A stretch of 64,000 bases of DNA, taken from Veillonella sp. GTDB taxonomy: Bacteria; Bacillota; Negativicutes; Veillonellales; Veillonellaceae. The position numbers were made by a program, and so were the translations under genes. Below are positions 17,281-24,583 of this stretch, piece after piece (the stretch's first letter is position 1; every line of letters begins with the position of its first letter). Where the stretch lies: contig NZ_JBGKFB010000001.1 in NCBI RefSeq assembly GCF_041333735.1, forward strand, positions 923,001-987,000, written 5' to 3'. Under the pieces are notes generated by a model, which had not been told where the DNA came from, ran no database searches, and saw nothing but the letters and a program-made list of their open reading frames with translations.

Positions 17281-18081
17281 CTAGCCTAAACACATGGATG
17301 CTTCCCTGTATTTTACGGGGGGCATCCATTTTGTTTTTTTCTGGATCCTTCTATTGTTGTAATAGTTAATGTATTCTTCTATCGCTACTGCAAAAGCATT
17401 AAATGATGCATATTCTTTTTCAAAACCATAATATATTTCTGTTTTCAATCTACCAAAAAAGGTTTCCATCACAGAGTTATCATAACAATTTCCTTTTCTA
17501 GACATAGACTGAATAATGCCATGTTCTTTAAGTGCTTGCCTAAAATAGTTATGTTGGTATTGCCATCCTTGATCAGAGTGGAAGATTAATCCCGAAAGAT
17601 TAGTAAACTTTTTAAAGGCTTTCTCCAACATACGAGAAATCTGTTCTAAGTTAGGCCTTAATGCTAAGTCATAAGCAACAATCTCATTCGTATTCATATC
17701 TAAAATAGGCGATAAATAGCATTTTCCCCACGAGAAATTGAATTGAGACACATCGGTAGTCCATTTTTGTAATGGTGCAGTTGTACTAAAATCTCTATTG
17801 ACGATATTTTCTGCTATTTTGCCGACTTTCCCTTTGTAAGAGTGATACTTTTCCTTCGGTCGCTTTCCTGCGAGGCCCATACTATGCATAAGTCTTTGTA
17901 CTCGTTTATGATTGACTACAAAACCTCGATTAAGAAGCTCTTGGTATACACGCCGTACACCATACCGACCTTTATGTTCTGTAAAAATCTTTTGAATTTC
18001 ATCTTTGAGCTCTGTATTTCTTTTATCTACAAGATCTACTTTAGTAAGTTCAAAATAATAGGTAGATTTGGACATTGGCAT
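17281..18081 (-). CDS. IS3-family transposase OrfB (DDE integrase domain)
   Basis: This is the catalytic half of the IS3 transposase. The rve-type DDE triad is visible: Asp in WTTDVSQF (near residue 107), Asp in IFHSDQG (near 165) and Glu in NSVMETFFGRLK (near 200), preceded by an HTH_21-type region (RYGVRRVYQEL). The frame is open upstream of ATG 18081 back to the AAAAAG slip site at 18141-18146, continuing as AAIIKTLRQQGYQLKHLL. The functional product is therefore probably an OrfAB fusion made by -1 frameshifting rather than a protein started at this ATG. Intact. Confidence 0.92.
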   Translation of the reverse strand: MPMSKSTYYFELTKVDLVDKRNTELKDEIQKIFTEHKGRYGVRRVYQELLNRGFVVNHKRVQRLMHSMGLAGKRPKEKYHSYKGKVGKIAENIVNRDFSTTAPLQKWTTDVSQFNFSWGKCYLSPILDMNTNEIVAYDLALRPNLEQISRMLEKAFKKFTNLSGLIFHSDQGWQYQHNYFRQALKEHGIIQSMSRKGNCYDNSVMETFFGRLKTEIYYGFEKEYASFNAFAVAIEEYINYYNNRRIQKKTKWMPPVKYREASMCLG

Positions 18082-18098
18082 AGCTTTTAAAAGATGCT

Positions 18099-18668
18099 TT
18101 AGTTGATAGCCTTGTTGGCGGAGCGTTTTGATAATCGCTGCTTTTTCGCCTTGAGACGCGCAGCTTCCTTTTCTTCTCTCAAGGCAATCTCTTTTTTTAT
18201 GACTTCATTTTCAGCTTTAATATAAGCAATTTCAGCTCGTAAGCGAATGAGTTCCTCATATTCACTTTCTTTTAGCTCTCGAGTTGAGATAGTCTTAGGT
18301 ACTTTCATTTTGCAATCCTTTGGTGGTCGTCCTTTAGGTTTATTAATAAGACCATTGTATCCCAAAGTTTTGTATTTATGAACCCATTGATACAGTTGTC
18401 CAGAGTTAATACCCGCTACAATAGCTACTGCTCTTAAACCTTGACCAGAAAGAACTTGGCATACTAACTCATATTTTTCTTCCGGAGACCAATACTTATT
18501 AGTCCCTTGACATTTATTAATGTCCGAACCATGACGCTGTTCTAATTTAACCCAGTCCCTTATTTGTTTATGAAATGTATCTGTCCTTACACCGTTAGGT
18601 GTCTCGGGCCATTCACCTTGATAGAATAATTCAATTGCTTTTCTTTTAAATTCATAACTATATCTCAT
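18099..18668 (-). CDS. IS3-family transposase OrfA (helix-turn-helix)
   Basis: A 189-residue DNA-binding protein with two helix-turn-helix segments (YSYEFKRKAIELF at the N-terminus and YELVCQVLSGQGLRAVAI in the middle) and a C-terminal leucine-zipper-like charged helix, as in IS150-type OrfA. ATG 18668 is chosen because GGGGG lies 7 bases upstream; ATG 18710 falls within the terminal inverted repeat. It overlaps the upstream part of the OrfB frame, where -1 frameshifting would join the two. Confidence 0.9.
   Translation of the reverse strand: MRYSYEFKRKAIELFYQGEWPETPNGVRTDTFHKQIRDWVKLEQRHGSDINKCQGTNKYWSPEEKYELVCQVLSGQGLRAVAIVAGINSGQLYQWVHKYKTLGYNGLINKPKGRPPKDCKMKVPKTISTRELKESEYEELIRLRAEIAYIKAENEVIKKEIALREEKEAARLKAKKQRLSKRSANKAIN
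18141..18146 (-). other. Programmed -1 frameshift site in the IS
   Basis: On the coding strand the sequence is GCG-AAA-AAG. A -1 slip at AAAAAG moves ribosomes from OrfA (next codons CAG CGA) into the OrfB frame (GCA GCG ATT ATC). The OrfB frame is open from here, and IS3 elements commonly use such A-tract slip sites. Confidence 0.65.
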
Positions 18669-18850
18669 GAAAATACCCCCTTTACTGGTTGTCCAGTAAA
18701 GGGGGTACATATCAGAAAGGGAGCTTTTTTAATGATAATTTTTTGGGGGATTTTGATTATTGAAAAGTTAAACATGTAGATTGGGAATTTTTAGTAATTG
18801 CAATCGTGTATTTTATTTATTAATAACTAACAAAGTGGAAGTTGTATAGG

Positions 18851-19225
18851 TCATTTAGGAAAGAAGAGCCAACCAACAACGGCAATGATGATGGTTACAA
18901 TAATGGGAGTTAACCATTTAACGGTATTGATAATTACTTTTTTTAGTGTTTCTTTTTGGGTAATATTATATTCTGTTAATGCGTACATTCCTCTTGGTGT
19001 AATTGAATAAAATCCTGTAGGAATAAAAAAAATAGAAATAACACCTGGGGGCGGAGGGGTATTATCTAATTCGTGCTCTTGTTCAACATATGAAAGACGC
19101 ACTAGATTATTGAGGATTTCCTGTAATACTTCTGAGTTGATATTAGTGTTATGAGAAATATCATCAATATGGGTCTTTTGCGTTTGATTTAGATATGTTA
19201 AAACTTTTGCATCTAGCTGTTTCAT
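18851..19225 (-). CDS. Winged-helix-like protein with C-terminal membrane anchor
   Basis: A 124-residue protein whose first 55 residues look like a small winged-helix domain (DAKVLTYLNQTQKTHIDDIS then EVLQEILNNLVRLSYVEQ, a helix-helix-recognition pattern). A Pro-rich loop and an ITPRGMYAL strand follow, and one membrane helix (about 100-121) ends near the C-terminus. AAAGGAGG lies 7 bases before ATG 19225; the longer frame to 19315 has no ribosome-binding site. It is an orphan gene next to the IS and the split terminator. No specific family is recognised; a membrane-tethered regulator is possible. Confidence 0.5.
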   Translation of the reverse strand: MKQLDAKVLTYLNQTQKTHIDDISHNTNINSEVLQEILNNLVRLSYVEQEHELDNTPPPPGVISIFFIPTGFYSITPRGMYALTEYNITQKETLKKVIINTVKWLTPIIVTIIIAVVGWLFFPK

Positions 19226-19454
19226 GGAATAACCTCCTTTCAAGGTAATTATAGTAGTAGGAAAGTAAATACAAAGGGTATACAATTCGAAAAAATAATT
19301 ACAAAGAAAATTCAAGTTATTGTAAGTGTTAAGTTATATAGATTGATACTTACAAACATATAAGAAATTATGGAAGAAGTATCTGAATATATGTATGATA
19401 ATGTATTGTTAGAAAATAGATCCATATTAAGTTATTGCTCTAAAATAGGGATAT

Positions 19455-20000
19455 TTATTTAAGAAATATATGTTGCAAGAGCGGAATGATTTCATATCCT
19501 AAAAATTTTAAACCTGCAAAAAACCAGTAGATAGTTTGTAATAAGATATTAATAGTTTTAACAGCCTTTAGCTCATTGTTCAGCCCTAAGAATAAAGTAA
19601 ACTGTTTGGGGAGCCAAATTATTAGTTCGATCCAATAAAGTGGATTAAAAGTTTCTAAGATTTTAGACTTATAGGCTCCTTTAGATTCTGCAAACATTTC
19701 AAAAGTGGCAGTAGTAAATGGATGAATTTTGCTGGGGTATGAGTAAATTGTACTATGATTAGCAGAATAAGCTTGACCTAGACCTGTAGGTAATGTAAGT
19801 GGCAGTCCCTTATCTGGTGTAATAGAGAGTAATTTAGTTACTTCGTATTTAGATTGAAAGATTAATTCATCTGAATAATTTCCATTGAGCCATTGTAAGT
19901 AGTGCTCCATTAATTGCGAGCAACGCCAATATTTATAACTATTAGCGATTAACTTATATAGGGCAATAATTATAAAAAATATTAAAAAGTTTGAATACAT
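19455..20000 (-). CDS. Hypothetical membrane protein
   Basis: A 181-residue protein with an N-terminal membrane helix (about 3-20), a soluble middle (about 30-110) and hydrophobic segments near 120-140 and 150-175. No family is recognised. AGGAGG lies 7 bases before ATG 20000. Together with the gene at 18851 it forms a short AT-rich minus-strand stretch beside the IS and tRNA, suggesting accessory DNA. The 230 bases between the two genes hold no supported feature. Confidence 0.45.
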   Translation of the reverse strand: MYSNFLIFFIIIALYKLIANSYKYWRCSQLMEHYLQWLNGNYSDELIFQSKYEVTKLLSITPDKGLPLTLPTGLGQAYSANHSTIYSYPSKIHPFTTATFEMFAESKGAYKSKILETFNPLYWIELIIWLPKQFTLFLGLNNELKAVKTINILLQTIYWFFAGLKFLGYEIIPLLQHIFLK

Positions 20001-20180
20001 AGATGCACCTCCTGTTAGGATAATTATATCAATCCTGAAAAAATGATGAAATAGAAGAAATTATTATTTATATTAATATAATTAAGCCCTCTAGATTTAT
20101 GCCTAGAGGACTTTTCAATCTATCTCCTCTATGATATGCTAACCTTATGTTTATTAGGTTTTATGTAGAAAGGAGCTCGT

Positions 20181-21404
20181 ATGAATCGACTTAGTTTCTC
20201 ACGAACTCAGATTTTAATTCTTGTCAGCGTATGGCTCACATTTTTGATTAGCTTTGTTATGCGCCTATCTTGGGCATCCTTGATGCCTATTGTTAATGAA
20301 GCGTTGAGTTTCACGCCTCAAATGGGTACAGCCTATCTATCCGCCTTTTACATGGGCTATGCCATCATGGTTTTACCAGGTGGTATCTTAGCGGATCGCA
20401 TTGGCTACCGTTATACCATTTTGGTGAGCTTGCTTTCTATGGCGCTTATTACGGCATTGATGAGTACCATCGATAATTACACTTATGGCTGGGTATTACG
20501 TTTCTTGTTAGGTATCGTATCCGGTCCAGTACAAGCATCTTGTTTAAGTGCTATTGGGGACTACTTTGGTCCTAATCAACGTGGCGCTGCAGTTGGTATC
20601 TTTATGTCCTGTACATCTCTTGGGTTGACCACTGTAAACCTTTACGCACCATATGTAGCTACTAATTATGGTTGGCAAAATGCGTTCCTCTTAACCGCAG
20701 TATTACCAATCCTTGTTTTTATTCTCAGCTATTTTACTGTTCGTAAACCAAGTGCTGAAATCTTGGCGCAACGGGAAGCAGAGGCGAGTGCTGCGTCTGC
20801 TCATGTAGGCGAAAAGACTTCCTTAAAGGAAAATTTGCTACATGTTTTAAAAAATCGCAACATTTGTTGCCTTGCCTTTGCAGGCTTCTTTGCTACAGGC
20901 GCTACTTGGGCTGTGGCACAATGGTCAAATTTGTATATGGTTAAACAGCTCGGTGTTAATGCCATCTATGCAGGCCATGTAATGTCCGCCTTTGGTTTAG
21001 CAGCGCTCATTGCAAAACCGACAATCGGTATCTTATCCGATATTTTACCAATTAAGAAGAACCATTTAGTAGCTCTTGTTATGTTCTTATTCGCACCAGC
21101 ATTGATCCTCTTTGCAAGCACTACAAATCCAGATATGCTCTTCATAACAGGTCCAATCCTTGGTATCGGTGCTTTCATGCATAGTGCATTGACAAATGCG
21201 CTCGTAATTCAATCCGCAGCACCTCATTTACGTGGTACTACAGCAGGGTTTGTAAACTTGTTCAACCAAATCGGTGTTATGTTGGCGCCTATGATTTTAG
21301 GTAGCATGTTAACTGCGACAGGTAGCTATCAATCTGCATTGATGACTCTTGCCATCGCTCCTGTTATCGGTGCTATCGCATTGTTCTTTGTCCGTCTTAA
21401 ATAA
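20181..21404 (+). CDS. MFS transporter
   Basis: A 407-residue major facilitator with about twelve hydrophobic helices and a central cytoplasmic loop (about 190-215). The MFS signature GGILADRIGYRYT is between helices 2 and 3 (near residue 67) and a related GILSDILPIKKNH loop occurs in the second half. It is a secondary transporter of the inner membrane; the substrate is unknown, though the sequence style is closest to nitrate/nitrite or organic-anion porter groups. AAAGGAG precedes ATG 20181. The gene is monocistronic with its own terminator. Confidence 0.85.
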   Translation: MNRLSFSRTQILILVSVWLTFLISFVMRLSWASLMPIVNEALSFTPQMGTAYLSAFYMGYAIMVLPGGILADRIGYRYTILVSLLSMALITALMSTIDNYTYGWVLRFLLGIVSGPVQASCLSAIGDYFGPNQRGAAVGIFMSCTSLGLTTVNLYAPYVATNYGWQNAFLLTAVLPILVFILSYFTVRKPSAEILAQREAEASAASAHVGEKTSLKENLLHVLKNRNICCLAFAGFFATGATWAVAQWSNLYMVKQLGVNAIYAGHVMSAFGLAALIAKPTIGILSDILPIKKNHLVALVMFLFAPALILFASTTNPDMLFITGPILGIGAFMHSALTNALVIQSAAPHLRGTTAGFVNLFNQIGVMLAPMILGSMLTATGSYQSALMTLAIAPVIGAIALFFVRLK

Positions 21405-21460
21405 TGTGAAAGCATCATACAATAGGTTTATCTGATAGTATAGAAACAAAATGTGAAATA

Positions 21461-21512
21461 AAAGAGACTGAACAGTTCTCCTAAGGTAAGGAGCTGTTCA
21501 GTCTCTTTCATT
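21461..21512 (+). terminator. Intrinsic terminator, probably bidirectional
   Basis: Perfect 15-bp stem (21461-21475 with 21494-21508) between the convergent MFS gene and the minus-strand exported-protein gene. Confidence 0.9.
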
Positions 21513-21531
21513 TTTATATTAGTTATATTGC

Positions 21532-22329
21532 CTATGGTTTTTGTGGTGCGTGATAGTCTGGTTGCGGTCTCCATTCACTCATAGGTGTATTAGGATCTGG
21601 CATATCTTGATTTTGGATATCAAGGATCCAGTCACTCGGTCTTGGACCTTGTGGAGAAGGTGGAGGGACAGGACCATATACACCTAGTTTAGATGGTGTT
21701 AACCGTGGTTGATTAGAAGTATAAGGTGATTCCAATTGGTTTAGCGGTTTGTATACGCCTGGTGGTGGTTGAACACCAAATAATGGCTTGCTTGCTGTTG
21801 GAGCTGGTGCATTTATAGGCTTATATGGACGTGGTGGTACATAGGGGTTCGTAGAAGTATATGTAATACGTTCCATTTCTAATGCATTATGTAAAATAAA
21901 TTGACCTATTTCAGCCACCGCAGAGCCCTTTGTAGCGACATGAGCACCTGTAGATAGGACAGAACGCTGATTGTTAGCAGCTCCTATAGGGGCACCATTT
22001 ACTTGGTAGAATTTGGCTGGTGCCACATGCCAATCCATAAGATAAATATCTTTAGATGTATTACCTCGATGATATGTATAATTAGTTGAATAATCAGCTA
22101 TGATATTCTGATTTTTATACAGACTAATTGTACGAGCATGAAGCGTGCTATACGTAGGACCTGCCTGTGCTAGACTGATTGTACTTAAGTCGATATACAC
22201 AGTCTCTGAAGGGCTATTATAAGCTACTTGGTATTGCGTAGGCTTGTTCTCTAATTCATATTGTGAAATCGCACTAGCTGATTGTAATGTTGCTAGCGCT
22301 AGTATTAAAAAGGGATATAGTTTTCTCAT
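21532..22329 (-). CDS. Exported Pro-rich protein of unknown function
   Basis: A 265-residue secreted protein with a signal peptide ending ASA at about residue 20. The mature N-terminal half (about 21-150) is beta-like with many Tyr and Thr. The C-terminal third is Pro-rich, with PPRPYKPINAP and PPPGVYKPLNQ repeats, and may be extended or wall-spanning. No family is recognised. The exported protein at 23272 also has a RPGYKPLP segment, so the two may be distantly related or share a partner. AGAGAGG lies before ATG 22329. Confidence 0.55.
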   Translation of the reverse strand: MRKLYPFLILALATLQSASAISQYELENKPTQYQVAYNSPSETVYIDLSTISLAQAGPTYSTLHARTISLYKNQNIIADYSTNYTYHRGNTSKDIYLMDWHVAPAKFYQVNGAPIGAANNQRSVLSTGAHVATKGSAVAEIGQFILHNALEMERITYTSTNPYVPPRPYKPINAPAPTASKPLFGVQPPPGVYKPLNQLESPYTSNQPRLTPSKLGVYGPVPPPSPQGPRPSDWILDIQNQDMPDPNTPMSEWRPQPDYHAPQKP

Positions 22330-22472
22330 CTTTGACCTCTCTTATGTGGAATTAGTATACCATAGTCAAACATGTAATTCTATAAAAAATGAATATAAAA
22401 ATCCATAGTATGTATATTGTATATAATTGTCATTTTGTTATATGATTAATGCATAGTACAGGAGGTCTTGAT

Positions 22473-23021
22473 ATGGAAATTATCTGTTTTGGAGATAGTA
22501 TTACCCGTGGTTATGATGTGCCTTATGGCCAAGGGTGGGTTGAGATTTGTGATGCATCTATAGAGGGTGTGAATTTTACAAATTATGGTGAAGACGGTTG
22601 CTCCGTTCAGGGCATGATTTATAATATTGAAAAATGGCTACCTACAGTTGTAGCTGATCCAACACGTCACATTTTCTTAATGTGTGGCACCAATGATATA
22701 TTACAAGGTAGAGATAGTGCGTATGTGTTCAAGACCTTGGTGAAAGCTATTGAATTAGCGAGCACAAAGGGGAAGGTAATAATTGGTTTGGAAACACAAA
22801 TCGATAGTGATATGGATGGACTAGACCTTGTTGTGCGAGATGTAAATGAACAATTAAAAGCCTATGCAGCAGAGCATGACTTAAAAGTTATAGACTTCTA
22901 TACAACTTTATATGAAGCAGATCAAATAGGCCAAATTGTCTTTGCTGGTGAAGTGCATCCCAATGCGCGTGGCTATCGTTTGATGGCTTATAAGGCATTA
23001 GAGATCTTTACAAGACTATAA
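22473..23021 (+). CDS. SGNH/GDSL-type hydrolase
   Basis: A 182-residue cytoplasmic esterase/lipase of the SGNH superfamily. Block I is IICFGDSITRGYD (Ser near residue 8), block III is CGTND (near 75) and block V is GEVHPNARGY, giving the catalytic His near 164. The substrate is unknown; small SGNH proteins often hydrolyse acyl or acetyl esters. ATG 22473 follows CAGGAGG by 6 bases, whereas the upstream in-frame ATG 22449 has no site. The gene stands alone with a terminator downstream. Confidence 0.85.
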   Translation: MEIICFGDSITRGYDVPYGQGWVEICDASIEGVNFTNYGEDGCSVQGMIYNIEKWLPTVVADPTRHIFLMCGTNDILQGRDSAYVFKTLVKAIELASTKGKVIIGLETQIDSDMDGLDLVVRDVNEQLKAYAAEHDLKVIDFYTTLYEADQIGQIVFAGEVHPNARGYRLMAYKALEIFTRL

Positions 23022-23158
23022 TTAAAGCATCATAAAACTAATAATTCATCAATTCATCAATTCATCAAGTTTAGGACCTAGTTGGTAAGATGCATCACCT
23101 TAGTTTACTTAGGTATGAAGGTTAGACCTTAGATCCTGAGCTTTATAACTAGCTAAAA

Positions 23159-23194
23159 AAATCCCCGAATGAGATATCTCATTCGGGGATTTAG
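23159..23194 (+). terminator. Bidirectional intrinsic terminator
   Basis: Perfect palindrome AAATCCCCGAATGAGATATC and its mirror (23159-23192), between convergent genes. Upstream, 23046-23070 holds a short AATTCATC tandem repeat. Confidence 0.88.
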
Positions 23195-23271
23195 TGATTT
23201 ATTTAGTCTTTATGTGTGAAGGCTCGTAGCTTTCACTATTATATTTAATTCGTAACGAATTGTAGTTTGAA

Positions 23272-24249
23272 TTAGCGAGTACGTGCGTTAGATACGCGAG
23301 CGGATTGAGCGATTGCGTATGCAGTACCTTTTACTAAATCGTAAGCATCAGCAGTGTTGCCAGATACTGTTACAGCAGCTACAGTGTCATCAGTTACTGC
23401 GAACAATGCAGTTGCGTAAGGGTGTTGTGCACCGTTTGGAACAGTTACAGCACCAGATTTAACAACGATATAACGGTTGCCGTTGTTGAATACGTCGTAA
23501 TGAGCAGCTTGTTTTACACCATCATAGCTTTCATTGTAAGCGAACAATGCAGCTACTTCACCGCCTGCTACTTGACCAGTTTGTTGCATGGAACGCAATT
23601 TAGCAGCTGCTACAGCTGTTGGTTGAGTCATGTTAACAGTGATACGCAAGGAGTTGTTATTTACAACTGCTTCAGTGATTACGTTTGTAGAGAATACGTT
23701 TGCAACGCCGTCACCAGCACGGTTGTAGGAGCTAGCAGTTTTTACTTGGTAGCCGTTAGTGTATGCTGGCAAGTCGTATGTATAGGATTTGCCGTTCAAC
23801 AATAAGTCGAATGCGTTCAATTGGTTAGTTTTGTAACGGGAAACATATGCACTGCCGTTGCCATTAGCTGTTACGGAAGTTACAGTTTCTTGGTATACAG
23901 GTTGGTTGTTAGTAGCGATAGGATCCATGATTTGAAGACCTACAGCTGTCGTTTGAGGTGCTACAAAGATTGGGTCGCCCAATTCTTTGGATACAGGCAT
24001 TTGTTGAGCCATGTCACCTGCTGTGTAAGGTACAGCTGGTAATGGTTTGTAACCAGGGCGTGGTGCGCTTGTTACATAACCAGATTGGTACGCTGGTGTA
24101 GCTGCTTGAGGTGCAGCGTAAGTATATTGCTCAGCTGCAGCGCGTTCGTAAGCGCGTGCGTTAGCATCAACGGATGCTGCGAAAGCAGAGAAAGACATAG
24201 TTGTAGCTGCGAATACTGCGAAAGCAGCTGCTAAATGTTTTTTGTTCAT
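23272..24249 (-). CDS. Exported protein of unknown function
   Basis: A 325-residue protein with a clear signal peptide (cleavage after FAA or ASA near residue 24), an Ala/Tyr/Pro-rich linker (about 25-80, with APRPGYKPLP) and a beta-rich domain (about 90-320) with many Asn, Thr and Val. Codons are strongly biased and the upstream promoter is near consensus, suggesting high expression; an envelope or surface role is inferred. No family is recognised. AGGAGTG precedes ATG 24249. Confidence 0.55.
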   Translation of the reverse strand: MNKKHLAAAFAVFAATTMSFSAFAASVDANARAYERAAAEQYTYAAPQAATPAYQSGYVTSAPRPGYKPLPAVPYTAGDMAQQMPVSKELGDPIFVAPQTTAVGLQIMDPIATNNQPVYQETVTSVTANGNGSAYVSRYKTNQLNAFDLLLNGKSYTYDLPAYTNGYQVKTASSYNRAGDGVANVFSTNVITEAVVNNNSLRITVNMTQPTAVAAAKLRSMQQTGQVAGGEVAALFAYNESYDGVKQAAHYDVFNNGNRYIVVKSGAVTVPNGAQHPYATALFAVTDDTVAAVTVSGNTADAYDLVKGTAYAIAQSARVSNARTR

Positions 24250-24304
24250 AATAATTCACTCCTAAATACATGATTTTTTACAAATAACACAAATACTAAT
24301 CTGT

Positions 24305-24333
24305 ATTATATATGAAATTCTGTTAATTGTAAA
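24305..24333 (-). promoter_or_regulatory. Sigma-70 promoter of the exported-protein gene
   Basis: On the minus strand TTTACA (24333-24328), a 17-base spacer and TATAAT (24310-24305) precede the gene at 24249 by about 56 bases. Confidence 0.65.
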
Positions 24334-24583
24334 TAAAATATAAAATATTTTCTTAATTATAAACAAATTTAATCTAATGAGTCAAATATTGTACAATTTG
24401 CCTTTAATTACCCCATAATTAGGCACAGAATATCATATTACTATATAATAATACGTAGTATAGTAATATATTATATCGAAAAATTTAGTTTAAATCTATA
24501 CCTGAGGAAAAGAAATTTAAAAATAAGATGAAGTTTATGATTTCTATAAATTGAGATGGTGAAAGTTTCACTAGGGAGGTCTC
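24334..24583 (+). other. AT-rich spacer before addB with an inverted repeat
   Basis: No gene is seen. An 11-bp inverted repeat ATATTACTATA (24435-24445) pairs with 24459-24469. It lacks a T tract, so it is more likely an operator-like or structural element than a terminator. Confidence 0.4.

Larger units (their letters stand above)
17245..18714 (-). mobile_element. IS3-family (IS150-group) insertion sequence
   Basis: A complete 1470-bp element on the minus strand bounded by 25-bp imperfect inverted repeats (TGATATGTACCC start at 17245; mirrored to 18714; three mismatches). Terminal TG and CA are typical for IS3. A 3-bp GAA is found on both sides (17242-17244 and 18715-18717), consistent with a target duplication. 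It carries orfA and orfB in the -1 frame arrangement. Both frames are intact, so the element may still be active. Confidence 0.9.
17215..18744 (+). terminator. Bidirectional terminator split by the IS element
   Basis: The left half (17215-17240) ends in AAAAATTATCATTAAAAAAGC then GCCC; the right half (18718-18742) reads GGGAGCTTTTTTAATGATAATTTTT. Joined without the IS they form a 21-bp perfect stem plus three G-C pairs with a small loop, an intrinsic terminator facing both tRNA-Ser and the minus-strand gene at 18851. The IS sits in the loop. Confidence 0.8.

Noticed and set aside
19371..19463. 30-codon plus-strand frame starting MEEVSEYMYDN
   Set aside because: There is no good ribosome-binding site, and it overlaps the end of the minus-strand gene at 19455.
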